Shown: positions 1-9,379 of the stretch, in pieces
Layout of the letters: each line of letters opens with the position of its first letter
Numbering within the stretch: position 1 is the first letter of the stretch
Source of the DNA: Phycisphaerae bacterium
GTDB lineage: Bacteria; Planctomycetota; Phycisphaerae; Phycisphaerales; UBA1924
Assembly: GCA_016795005.1 (NCBI GenBank)
Contig: JAEUIV010000116.1
Location: 1-35,349, forward strand
DNA: 35,349 nt
Direction: 5' to 3'
Translations under genes and position numbers: made by a program
The notes under the pieces: model-generated
Told to the model about the DNA's origin: nothing
The model's database searches: none
The model's input: the letters and a program-made list of their open reading frames with translations, nothing else

Positions 1-1436
1 GTGCTTCCGGGCGGGATCGGCGGATCGCCAGTGACCGTGCCGAGCACAACGTCCACCCCAAGTGATCGCATCTGTCCAAGAGATGCGAGCAGCGACTGGA
101 ACGTTGGAGCGTCTGCCCGATCAGAGCAGTTGTCGAGGCGGCTGTCGTCGTCGAGGATCCAGGCCATTGCGCCCGGGCGCTGCGAGGCCACACGAGTGAC
201 GTAGCTTTGGAGCATTGTCCTTGCTGGGCCAATGGGAGCGCGGCCTGGTGGCCGCACGAAGCCGGGGCCGAATACGCCCGCAGCAGCGTCATCTACCTGT
301 TGTGGCTCGGTCGCGAGAAACAGTGACAGGCCGCGTGTGCGATACTGCTGCGTCAATCGCTCGATGCCGCGGCTTCCGCCATTGTGAAGCACCACCACGT
401 CGAGGCAGCAGATCTGGTCGAACGATTGTAGCGACAGCAGGTCATCGAACAGGCGAGCGCACTGGTCGGCATGATCGTCATCCGCAATCACGCCCACGAT
501 CAGGACGAGGTCGTCGGCGTGTACTCGCTCGCTCTCGCTTGGTTCCTTCGATGGCACCAGTGGACCGAGCGGTATCGACACTGGCTCGGGGTCTGGACTG
601 GGCTCCCAATTGAACAATGCCTTGGCTCGGTCCAGGCAAGCTTGGCGCTGTTCAGATGACATTCGCCCGTGCCACTTCGACCAGAAGCGATCAAGACCTC
701 GTTTCTTCGGATCATCCTTCGGGGATGACAGGCGTGGGCGTGCCGCGTCGGCAAAGTGCTTCACTGAGAGATTGGGCAGACCGCTGTATCGCACCCACCC
801 CAAGTCTGCCAGACGTATGCACAAGTCGCGATCCGTACAGCTTCTGAGGGACTCGTCAAACGTGCCGGCCTCGAGCAGAGCGGAGAGTCGAACAAAGAGG
901 TTGGACCCTTGAATATGTGGGTTGCCGACGAGGAAGAGGCCGGCTTCGAGATCGTCCGGCGGGGCCTGGGGTCGCGGCGGGGTTGTGCCGGTGATTCGAA
1001 CGATGCTCGCCGCAACCATGTCGCACGGCCCCGAGATAGCCGCCGCCGTACAAACCGCAAGGTGCTCCGGTTCCCACTCGTCGTCGTCATCCAGCATGGC
1101 GACGAGCACGTCCCTCGGATCGCCAGCGTGCCGACGGAGCCAATCCAGCCCCGTATTCCACGCACCTGAAGCTCCCTGTGTGCGCGAGTTCGTGAGATAG
1201 ACGATCCGGCACCCGTGGAGACGCAGATCGTTCACGATGTTGCGGTTGTCGGGTCGCAGCGGCGCGTCCGAGTCATCGACAACGACCAGGTAGTCGGGCC
1301 GTCGGGTCTGCCGCTGGATGGCCGTCAACGACCGTTGGGCCAGCAACCCCGGGCGGTTGCAGGTGGCCACCAGCACCGTCAGCGTGGGCGTTTCAATGGT
1401 CGGCAAGGGAGCTGGGATGGCAGCCATAGGAGACAT
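1..1436 (-). CDS. Family 2 glycosyltransferase, C-terminus cut by window edge
   Basis: Reading the minus strand from ATG 1436 (a second in-frame ATG lies at 1427), the frame stays open for 478 codons to the left edge, so the C-terminus is missing. The N-terminal half has the GT2/GT-A pattern: LTVLVATCNRPGLLAQRSL, then a VVVDDSD strand end, a GASGAWNTGLDWLR segment, and MLDDDDEW as the metal/nucleotide-binding DXD-type motif. Such enzymes move a sugar from a nucleotide sugar to an acceptor. The substrate cannot be read here. A second half, after a linker around residue 260, contains LIVGVIADDDHAD and AWILDDDSRL, which looks like another GT-A-like nucleotide-sugar fold. No clear ribosome binding site precedes either ATG. 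Family assignment of the first half is firm; a tandem two-domain enzyme is inference. Confidence 0.8.
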   Translation of the reverse strand, partial: MSPMAAIPAPLPTIETPTLTVLVATCNRPGLLAQRSLTAIQRQTRRPDYLVVVDDSDAPLRPDNRNIVNDLRLHGCRIVYLTNSRTQGASGAWNTGLDWLRRHAGDPRDVLVAMLDDDDEWEPEHLAVCTAAAISGPCDMVAASIVRITGTTPPRPQAPPDDLEAGLFLVGNPHIQGSNLFVRLSALLEAGTFDESLRSCTDRDLCIRLADLGWVRYSGLPNLSVKHFADAARPRLSSPKDDPKKRGLDRFWSKWHGRMSSEQRQACLDRAKALFNWEPSPDPEPVSIPLGPLVPSKEPSESERVHADDLVLIVGVIADDDHADQCARLFDDLLSLQSFDQICCLDVVVLHNGGSRGIERLTQQYRTRGLSLFLATEPQQVDDAAAGVFGPGFVRPPGRAPIGPARTMLQSYVTRVASQRPGAMAWILDDDSRLDNCSDRADAPTFQSLLASLGQMRSLGVDVVLGTVTGDPPIPPGS

Positions 1437-1574
1437 CTTGTAGAGATGACTGTAACGGTGGTTCGAACGCTGGATCGAAACTGCGTTCTGATCTCCCCCT
1501 CCTCTCCGAACGCCCTGTTCACTGAGAGAGCGAGAGCGCGAGAGTTTGGGCGGATCGGGTGCCGGAGAGGGGGC

Positions 1575-1623
1575 GTTCGGCGCTGGGCGGATGGCTCTCG
1601 GATCGAAACCGAGAGCGCCGAAC
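1575..1623. other. Nested inverted repeat (two-tier hairpin)
   Basis: Outer arms GTTCGGC (1575-1581) and GCCGAAC (1617-1623) enclose a perfect inner hairpin, GCTCTCGG (1594-1601), a 7-nt loop, and CCGAGAGC (1609-1616). It lies between the tRNA-Asn terminator and the glycosyltransferase start. It could be structure in the glycosyltransferase leader or a protein-binding site. There is no T-tract, so it is not a plain terminator. Confidence 0.4.
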
Positions 1624-1677
1624 CCCGGCCGTGGCGTGGCGACGGGGCCAAAACGCTGGGCTCGGGCCGTAAACGAC

Positions 1678-1707
1678 AAGGCCCCCGTCACCTTTGACGA
1701 GGGCCTT
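1678..1707 (-). terminator. Terminator-like hairpin behind tRNA-Asn
   Basis: A 13-position stem (AAGGCCC side 1678-1690, TGACG side 1695-1707) with one C-A mismatch and a 4-nt loop starts 3 nt after the tRNA 3' end on the minus strand. Only a weak run of T follows, so termination may be partly factor-dependent. Position makes tRNA-Asn the likely client. Confidence 0.65.
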
Positions 1708-1710
1708 GAA

Positions 1711-1782
1711 CTCCCCGACTAGGACTCGAACCTAGAACCTAGCGGTTAACAGCCGCTCGCTCTACCATTGAGCTATCGGGGA
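1711..1782 (-). tRNA. tRNA-Asn (GTT anticodon)
   Basis: The minus strand folds as a full cloverleaf. The acceptor stem is TCCCCGA/TCGGGGA with discriminator G, the D-arm is GCTC/GAGC, the anticodon stem is AGCGG/CCGCT with loop CTGTTAA (anticodon GTT), and the T-arm is CTAGG-TTCGAGT-CCTAG. It decodes AAC/AAU. CCA is not encoded. It stands alone, with a hairpin directly downstream. Confidence 0.96.
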
Positions 1783-1894
1783 CCGGGATGTCTTCCCGCC
1801 GGAGCGGGGAGGGAAAAGATAGCCGGGATCGGGCGGAGGGCAAGTCGGCCGGACTGACGGAGGCCGAACGGAACGGTCAACCCCGCGAAAATCC

Positions 1895-2140
1895 TTACTT
1901 CTTCGGCTTTTTTCGTGCGAATCTGAGGCAGGTCCGGGTTTCATCGATCGCGCAAATCCTCCAATCCACCCAGCAAGCCTTGGTCGCCGCGTCACGGAGA
2001 AACAGCTGCGTCAGGTCGGTCTTCTCCCTCGAAGCCCGCTTCGGACAGGCGATCCACTGACCCGCCGCGCCGGCACGAGCGGCCTGAGCCGCGAGGCGCG
2101 CCTCGACCTCGTTTCGAAACTCGGAAGACCACACCACCAT
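1895..2140 (-). CDS. Small protein with degenerate C-terminal domain; probably a frameshifted remnant
   Basis: The frame beginning at ATG 2140 gives 81 residues. A TTG at 2176 would give 93. The C-terminal part (QWIACPKR, TDLTQLFLRDAA, VDWRICAIDETRTCLRF, RKKPKK) resembles a small uncharacterised domain I know with the pattern WPKK...TDLT...KVCAIDATWSGLRF. Here the usual TWSGL is TRTCL. The adjacent frame from ATG 2219 starts MAALHLVHWSEAEGLDR, which resembles the N-terminus of longer members of the same family. The two pieces would join if one base were removed near 2144, in the GC-rich GGCGGAC stretch. Longer family members also carry a receiver-like middle part that is absent here. It lies downstream of lysS on the same strand. 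Family identification is from memory; function unknown. Confidence 0.5.
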   Translation of the reverse strand: MVVWSSEFRNEVEARLAAQAARAGAAGQWIACPKRASREKTDLTQLFLRDAATKACWVDWRICAIDETRTCLRFARKKPKK

Positions 2141-2225
2141 GTCCGCCGCGCGCGCGGAGCCGGTCGGCCCGGTCAAGTCCCTCGGCTTCGCTCCAGTGAA
2201 CCAGGTGGAGCGCGGCCATCGGACC

Positions 2226-3878
2226 TCACACCGGGCGCATCATCGGGAAGAGGATCACGTCGCGGATCGTCCGCTGGTTGAGCAGGACCATCATCATCCG
2301 ATCGATGCCGATGCCCAGTCCGCCCGCGGGGGGCATGCCCACCTTCAGCGCATAGACGAAGTCCTCGTCAAAGTTCCGGAAGGTGGACTCGTCCTCGCCG
2401 ATGCCCGCCAGTTGCTCGCGGAACTTCGCTTCCTGGATGTCCGGGTCGTTGAGTTCGGTGTAGGCATTGGCCATCTCCATCCCGCCGACGAACAACTCGA
2501 AGCGTTCGGCGACCGAGGGGTTGGACTTCTTCGGCCGGGTCAGCGGGCACAGCGGCGCCGGATAATCGAGCACAAACGTGGGCCGCGACGGGTCGATCGA
2601 CTCCTCCGCAACATCGAAGAGTTCATTCACAATTAGGATGGGATCGAGCGGCGTACCTGTCTTCGAAACAACGGGCAACCCGCGGCGCTTCGCCTCCTGC
2701 ACCACCCGCGCCGCGTCGGTCATCGGGAACCCCAGCGCCCGCTCAAAGAGCTCGCCATACGTCACTCGGACAAAGGTCGAACCGAAATCGATCATCCATT
2801 CGCCGAAAGGCAGCCGCAGATCGTCCGCCCCGCCGGCGACCTCCTTCGCGCATTCGCGGAACAGCGATTCGGTCAACTCCATCATCGTGTTGTAGTCGCC
2901 GAACGCCTCGTACAACTCGATCATCGAGAACTCGGGGTTGTGGCTCTTGTCCATCCCCTCGTTCCGGAAGTTCCGGGACCACTCGAACACGCGCGGCATG
3001 CCGCCGACCAGCAGCCGCTTCAGGTACAACTCCGGCGCGATCCGCATGAACAGATCGATCCCGAGCGCGTTCAGGTGCGTTTGAAATGGCTTCGCCGCGG
3101 CCCCGCCCGCCTGCACCTGGAGCGTCGGCGTCTCCACCTCGACAAACTCACGCGCCTCCAGGAATCGGCGGATCAGCGACGCGAGCCGCGAACGCAGCAT
3201 GAACGCCCGCATGGTCTCGGGATTCGCGTACAGGTCGATGTACCGCCGGCGGTAACGGATCTCGACGTCGTGAAGACCCTTCCACTTCTCCGGCGGCGGC
3301 GCCAGGCTCTTGCACGCCATCTCGACGCGCGACGCCCAGATCGTCACCTCGCCCGCCTTGGTCTTCATGATCGGCCCGGTCACAATGATGACATCGCCCA
3401 GGTCGAGCGACTTGGAAAGATCAAACCCCGGAGCCGCGACATCCGCCAGGCTGACCGCGACCTGGAGATCGTGGGCCGGCGGTTCGAGCGGCCGCGTCGC
3501 CGAACCATCCGACGCCGGCGCGAGGCCCTCGGGAGCCTCCTTCGGCCCGCTCGTCCAGTCACGGATCTGCATCCACATCAACTTCCCGCCGTCGCGCTTC
3601 AGGACGATCCGCCCCGCCACCTTCACGACCGGGCGCCGATCGACATAACCCGGCGGCGGCGCCTTGCCCGCCGCCTGGTGGGCCGCGTTTGCTTCCTCAT
3701 CAAACTTCGACCGCGCCTCGACGATCGTCATGAGATCAACCGTCCGTCCGCCGTACGGATCAATCCCGAGCGCCGCGATCGCGTCGCGATTCGCACGGCG
3801 CTGGGCCTCAAGACGGTGGACCGACTGCTCGGAGGATTCTTCGGGAGCGGGCGGAGTGTTGGCTGGAATGTGCGTCAT
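2226..3878 (-). CDS. lysS: Lysine--tRNA ligase, class II
   Basis: Charges tRNA-Lys with lysine using ATP, in the cytoplasm. The 550-residue product has an N-terminal OB-fold anticodon-binding domain (about residues 80-190) and a class II catalytic core. Motif 2 is FRNEG at about 304-308, followed by HNPEFSMIELYEA. Motif 3 is GLGIGIDRMMMVLL near 522. The family is usually about 500 residues. The excess is an N-terminal extension plus a roughly 25-residue insertion in the OB-fold after MQIRDW, rich in Pro, Ala and Gly. ATG 3878 is chosen; an in-frame GTG at 3896 is possible and neither has a strong ribosome binding site. It follows the M32 carboxypeptidase by 44 nt on the same strand and may share its transcript. 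Confidence 0.96.
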   Translation of the reverse strand: MTHIPANTPPAPEESSEQSVHRLEAQRRANRDAIAALGIDPYGGRTVDLMTIVEARSKFDEEANAAHQAAGKAPPPGYVDRRPVVKVAGRIVLKRDGGKLMWMQIRDWTSGPKEAPEGLAPASDGSATRPLEPPAHDLQVAVSLADVAAPGFDLSKSLDLGDVIIVTGPIMKTKAGEVTIWASRVEMACKSLAPPPEKWKGLHDVEIRYRRRYIDLYANPETMRAFMLRSRLASLIRRFLEAREFVEVETPTLQVQAGGAAAKPFQTHLNALGIDLFMRIAPELYLKRLLVGGMPRVFEWSRNFRNEGMDKSHNPEFSMIELYEAFGDYNTMMELTESLFRECAKEVAGGADDLRLPFGEWMIDFGSTFVRVTYGELFERALGFPMTDAARVVQEAKRRGLPVVSKTGTPLDPILIVNELFDVAEESIDPSRPTFVLDYPAPLCPLTRPKKSNPSVAERFELFVGGMEMANAYTELNDPDIQEAKFREQLAGIGEDESTFRNFDEDFVYALKVGMPPAGGLGIGIDRMMMVLLNQRTIRDVILFPMMRPV

Positions 3879-3922
3879 CGGAGAAGTTTCTACCACGCTG
3901 CCCCGCTTGGGTCACGGCGCGA

Positions 3923-5485
<1,563 letters not shown>

Positions 5486-5527
5486 GGTCAAACTCCGGGT
5501 GTTCCGCGGAGTCTACCGCCACGCTGA

Positions 5528-6940
5528 TCACGGGCACTGCGCGCCGAAGTTCGTCAGCACCGCCGTGATATCGGAGAAGTTCACCACCCCGTTGTGGTTC
5601 GCGTCCCCCGGCCCGGTCGTCCCGGCGGGGCCGGGGTAGGTCGCCCCCCAGTGGGTCAGCACCGCCGTGATATCGGCGAAGGTCACCGAGTTATCGTTGG
5701 TTGCATCGCCCGTGGCGGGCGCATGGAAGTTGTAGAAGTAGGCCGACCCCGCGAAGAGCCCCGCGCTCCCGCCGCTCAAGGAGCCGACGAGCGCCCACTC
5801 ACCGCGGACGACCAGTGAGATGGCGTACGAATCGAACGCCGCGGCGTTGCCCGCCGACACCACCGAGTTCGTCTGCTGCCATTCGCCGGCCGGCTTGATG
5901 AACGTGTACGCGGCCCCGGAGTCCGGGCCGGCCAGCCCATCGTTCGAGTACCCGCCCACGAAGACCTTTCGTCCGTCGGTCCCCACCGCATTGCCGAAAT
6001 AATCACCCGTGCCCGTGTTGGAGCCGACCGTCTTGAACGATTCGCTCCAATCCACGCCGTTCCATTCGAAGAAATACGCCGCTCCCGCGTCGATCCCCGC
6101 GGAATCATCCCGCGGCGCGCCGACCACTGCGATGTCCCCGACGATGTGGACCGCGAAGCCAAACCACTTCTCCTGCTCGGGGTCGCTGGGGGCGATCTTC
6201 GCCTGCTTGAACCAGAAGGAGCCGTTCCAGATGTAGATGTACGCCGCCCCGCTCTCGATCTGGCTCTGGTCGTTGAACAGGGAGCCGATGATCGCGCGCT
6301 GGCCGTCGAGATACACCGCGCTGCCGAAGTAGTCCGCTTCCGTCGCGTCGGTGGCGATGATCTTCTCTTCAAGAGTCCACGTGTCGCCCGCAAGCCTGAA
6401 CACATAGACCGCTCCGGCATCGGGGCCGGCCTCGAAGTCCGCCGGGTCGCCGATCATGGCGCGCCCCTGCGAGATCGAGACCGACGAGCCGAACTCGGTC
6501 CCCGGGAACACGGTCAGTTTCTGCTTCTGCACCCACGTGCCGTTCACCCGCTGATAGATGTACGCCGCGCCCGGCAGGTCGTTGCCCTCGCCGTCGTCCG
6601 TCCCCGGCGCGCCGACAATCGCGTAATCGCCGAAGACCCCGACGGACGTGCCGAAGTACGAGCCTTCCGCTCCATCCGAGGCCGTGAGCTTGCCGTCCGG
6701 GACCCACGTGCTCCCGACTCGCCGGTACACGTACGCCGCGCCGACTCCGTCCTGGAGAAACGCGCCGATGATCGCGCGGTCAGCCGGATCGCCCGACATC
6801 GCCACGGCCGCTCCGAACAGACTGAAGAACGAGGCATCGGCTGGCTGAACACGCTGAACTTCCATCGGCTCGCACTGCGCCGCCGCCTCGATCGAAACGC
6901 ACGCCGCCGCCAACAGACCGATCGCCTTCCAAATCTGCAT
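5528..6940 (-). CDS. Secreted FG-GAP beta-propeller protein with two dockerin-like repeats
   Basis: A 470-residue exported protein. MQIWKAIGLLAAACVSIEA is a signal peptide ending near an Ala-rich cleavage site. Seven repeats follow, each with an FG-x-x-V core and a GAAY(V/I)Y end (LFGAAVAM, YFGTSVGV, EFGSSVSI, YFGSAVYL, WFGFAVHI, YFGNAVGT, and a worn FDSYAISL). That number fits an integrin-alpha-like seven-bladed propeller. The C-terminus has two calcium-loop dockerin-like repeats, GDATNDNSVTFADITAVL and GDANHNGVVNFSDITAVL, and ends in Cys-Pro. The propeller probably binds a surface ligand and the dockerin part anchors the protein; both roles are inference. GGGAG about 8 nt upstream supports ATG 6940. 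The frame is open further upstream, but that part is antisense to the permease gene. Confidence 0.88.
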   Translation of the reverse strand: MQIWKAIGLLAAACVSIEAAAQCEPMEVQRVQPADASFFSLFGAAVAMSGDPADRAIIGAFLQDGVGAAYVYRRVGSTWVPDGKLTASDGAEGSYFGTSVGVFGDYAIVGAPGTDDGEGNDLPGAAYIYQRVNGTWVQKQKLTVFPGTEFGSSVSISQGRAMIGDPADFEAGPDAGAVYVFRLAGDTWTLEEKIIATDATEADYFGSAVYLDGQRAIIGSLFNDQSQIESGAAYIYIWNGSFWFKQAKIAPSDPEQEKWFGFAVHIVGDIAVVGAPRDDSAGIDAGAAYFFEWNGVDWSESFKTVGSNTGTGDYFGNAVGTDGRKVFVGGYSNDGLAGPDSGAAYTFIKPAGEWQQTNSVVSAGNAAAFDSYAISLVVRGEWALVGSLSGGSAGLFAGSAYFYNFHAPATGDATNDNSVTFADITAVLTHWGATYPGPAGTTGPGDANHNGVVNFSDITAVLTNFGAQCP

Positions 6941-7042
6941 CGTTCGTTCTCCCACCCCCGAAGAAGGATACGCATCGCCCGCGCTCGCGGCTCCGGGCCG
7001 CTCCGATCTTCCCGTGGTTAGTATTCGAGCCTCGCCCAACGC

Positions 7043-8548
7043 ATGTACCAGGCACTCCTCACACGCCGCTACCTCTTCAGCAAGATCATGCCGCTGCTCT
7101 CCGCCGCGGCGGTCATGCTCTGCACCGCGATGGTCCTCGTCGTCTGGTCCGTCATGGGCGGCTTCCTCACCATGCTGCTGGCGCAGGGCAAGAGCATGAT
7201 CGGCGATGTTTCGATCACCTGGCCCGTGCAGGGCATCCCGCGATACGAGCGCCTCATCGAGATGATCGAGGCCGATCCGCTCGCCGAGGCCGCGACTCCC
7301 ATGATCGAAACCCTCGGCCTGCTCGGCCTTCCCTCGACCGACACCAAGCCCGTCTCCGTGCTCGGCGTCGATCCCGCGGGGTACCACCACGTCACCGGCT
7401 ACTTTGACCGGCTCTGGTGGAGGCCGCTGGACGCGCCACTGCCGCGCGACGTGAACCGCCACGATCCGAGGCTCGACAATCCGCGCATGGCCGAGTGGCT
7501 CCTTCACGGTGAACGACTCGCCGAACCCGACCCCATCACCGGGATCGAACGCCCGGCCATCGTCCTGGGCATCCAGGTCACGGGCTACAACAATGTCCGC
7601 GAACGCGAGGGCTTCTACACCACCAATCACTACGACATGCCCACCCGGGACGTCACCCTCAGCGTCCTCCCGCTCTCGCAGCGAGGCGTGGCGATCGACA
7701 TGGCCGCCGCACGATTCCCCGTCGCCAACGAGTTCCGCACGGGCCTCTACCAGGCCGACGCCGAGTGGGTCATCCTCCCGCTGCCGGTCCTCCAGCGCAT
7801 GCTCCGCCTCGACCGCGCCGAGCGCGTCCGCCCCGGCCCGACGCGCGTCGTCCGCGACGAGGCGACCGGGGAAGAACGCTTCGAGGAGCCGACGATCGTC
7901 GAAGAACTGCCCGCGCGCGCCACCACCATCCTCATCAAGGCCGCCCCCGGCGTCTCCCCCGACGTGCTGCGCGAGCGCGCCGCCGAAATCTACGAGGCGT
8001 TCGCGAAGGAGATCGGCCCCGCCGCGCCCCCCGCGAGCCGCATCCCCATCTTCACCTGGGAGAACAAGCCGGGGCTGAAGATGTTCATCGGCGCCGTGAA
8101 GAAAGAGACATCCCTCGTCCTCGTCCTCTTCTCCTTCATCTCGCTCACCGCGGTCTTCCTGATTTTCTCGATCTTCTGGTCGATGATCAGCGAAAAGACC
8201 AAGGACATCGGCGTCCTGCGGGCGATCGGCGCCGGTCGGGCCGGGGTGGCGTGGCTCTTCGTCCGCTACGGCCTGGCGATCGGCATCACCGGCTCGCTTC
8301 TCGGGCTTGGGCTTGCGTACATCGTGGTGACGAACATCAATCCGATCCACGAGTGGCTGGGCACGGCGCTCGGCATCCAGGTATGGGACCCGGAGGTCTA
8401 TTACTTCGACACCATCCCGAACCACGTCGATCCGCTCCGCGCCGCGATCGTCGGCGGCTTCGGCGTGCTCTCCAGTGCGCTGGGCGCGCTCATTCCCGCG
8501 ATCCGGGCGGCGTTTATGGACCCGGTGCGGGCGCTGCGGTTTGAATGA
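7043..8548 (+). CDS. FtsX-like ABC transporter permease (LolC/E or MacB type)
   Basis: A 501-residue inner-membrane permease. One membrane helix lies near residues 16-40. A large periplasmic domain follows, and three helices lie near 356-380, 404-428 and 466-490, the FtsX/MacB topology. The conserved segment KTKDIGVLRAIGAGRAGVAWLF joins the helices, and the C-terminal DPVRALRFE matches the usual end of FtsX-domain permeases. Relatives work with a cytosolic ATPase to move lipoproteins or other envelope substrates. No ATPase gene is adjacent, so the partner must be encoded elsewhere. The start ATG lacks a clear Shine-Dalgarno sequence. It is divergent from the beta-propeller gene, with 102 nt between them. 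Confidence 0.9.
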   Translation: MYQALLTRRYLFSKIMPLLSAAAVMLCTAMVLVVWSVMGGFLTMLLAQGKSMIGDVSITWPVQGIPRYERLIEMIEADPLAEAATPMIETLGLLGLPSTDTKPVSVLGVDPAGYHHVTGYFDRLWWRPLDAPLPRDVNRHDPRLDNPRMAEWLLHGERLAEPDPITGIERPAIVLGIQVTGYNNVREREGFYTTNHYDMPTRDVTLSVLPLSQRGVAIDMAAARFPVANEFRTGLYQADAEWVILPLPVLQRMLRLDRAERVRPGPTRVVRDEATGEERFEEPTIVEELPARATTILIKAAPGVSPDVLRERAAEIYEAFAKEIGPAAPPASRIPIFTWENKPGLKMFIGAVKKETSLVLVLFSFISLTAVFLIFSIFWSMISEKTKDIGVLRAIGAGRAGVAWLFVRYGLAIGITGSLLGLGLAYIVVTNINPIHEWLGTALGIQVWDPEVYYFDTIPNHVDPLRAAIVGGFGVLSSALGALIPAIRAAFMDPVRALRFE

Positions 8549-8684
8549 GGGCCTGTGATTGGCAGCGGTCTCCCCGGACCGAGCGGCCGAAAACCTTTCA
8601 CCAGAAAGCAGCCAGAGAATAATTGACCGGTGGTGATTTCCGTGACACATTGGATGAGCCGCACCCACCGGAGGCTCGATTGTG

Positions 8685-9335
8685 ATGCACGAATGCCTGA
8701 ACGCCGCTGCGATCATCACTTTGGTCGGGGCGCACACTTCCATCGCCGTTGCCTCGTCGCCCGACCGCTTTCCGACGGTTCTCACTGAATCCGCTTCTGA
8801 TCGCGGAAGCGAGCCCGCGGGGTTCGGGCCGGACATCGCCACGGTGGATGTGACCGGCATCCCGAGCTGGGACGCCCTCGGCTCGCCGAACAACGTGGTG
8901 ATGTATCTGTGGGTCGGCCCTTTCAATCAAGTGATGGGCATCGGCTGGGATGTCGTCTTGCAGACGATCATCCCAACATCATGGCGGTCGGAGATCATTG
9001 TTCAGATCAGTGACAGCGCGGGGGGAAGTATTGGCGGTCTCAGTCCCGGACTTGACGGATCTCCCGGCGGCTCGACACGCTACACCAGCGCCGGTCAGAT
9101 AATTAATCTTGCGCAAAATGGGCATCCGAATATTGTCGCTTTAGGTGATGGACTCCTGCGACTCGAGTTCTTCGAATCGTACGACGATGTCGCCGGTCAG
9201 ATCGATGGATTGTGGGTGAGCGGCGCCCTGCAGTTGCAGACGATCCATCAAATCCCGCCGATCCCCGCGCCTGCGGCAGCAGGATTGCTGCTCGCTGCGG
9301 GTTTTAGCGGAATTCGTCGAAAACACAGACTGTGA
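8685..9335 (+). CDS. Secreted protein with PEP-CTERM-like sorting tail
   Basis: About 216 residues. The N-terminus (CLNAAAIITLVGAHTSIAVA) is a signal peptide. The central part has no motif I can name; it is rich in Gly, Ser and Asp with predicted beta character. The C-terminus reads IPAPAAAGLLLAAGFSGIRRK: a proline/alanine motif, a short hydrophobic segment and a basic tail. This is the three-part layout of exosortase (PEP-CTERM) substrates, which are cleaved and anchored at the surface. GGAGG at 8670-8674 lies 10 nt before ATG 8685 and 7 nt before GTG 8682, so either start is possible. It follows the permease by about 135 nt and is convergent with the trypsin-like gene. No exosortase gene is in view. 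Confidence 0.72.
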   Translation: MHECLNAAAIITLVGAHTSIAVASSPDRFPTVLTESASDRGSEPAGFGPDIATVDVTGIPSWDALGSPNNVVMYLWVGPFNQVMGIGWDVVLQTIIPTSWRSEIIVQISDSAGGSIGGLSPGLDGSPGGSTRYTSAGQIINLAQNGHPNIVALGDGLLRLEFFESYDDVAGQIDGLWVSGALQLQTIHQIPPIPAPAAAGLLLAAGFSGIRRKHRL

Positions 9336-9379
9336 CGTCATCAATTCCTTGGTCTTCTCTGCACGAATCAGGAATAAGT

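Noticed and set aside
6941-8926. Open upstream extension of the beta-propeller frame on the minus strand
   Set aside because: It lies antisense to the well-supported FtsX-type permease, is Arg/Asp/Gly-rich, and a signal peptide with ribosome binding site starts at 6940.
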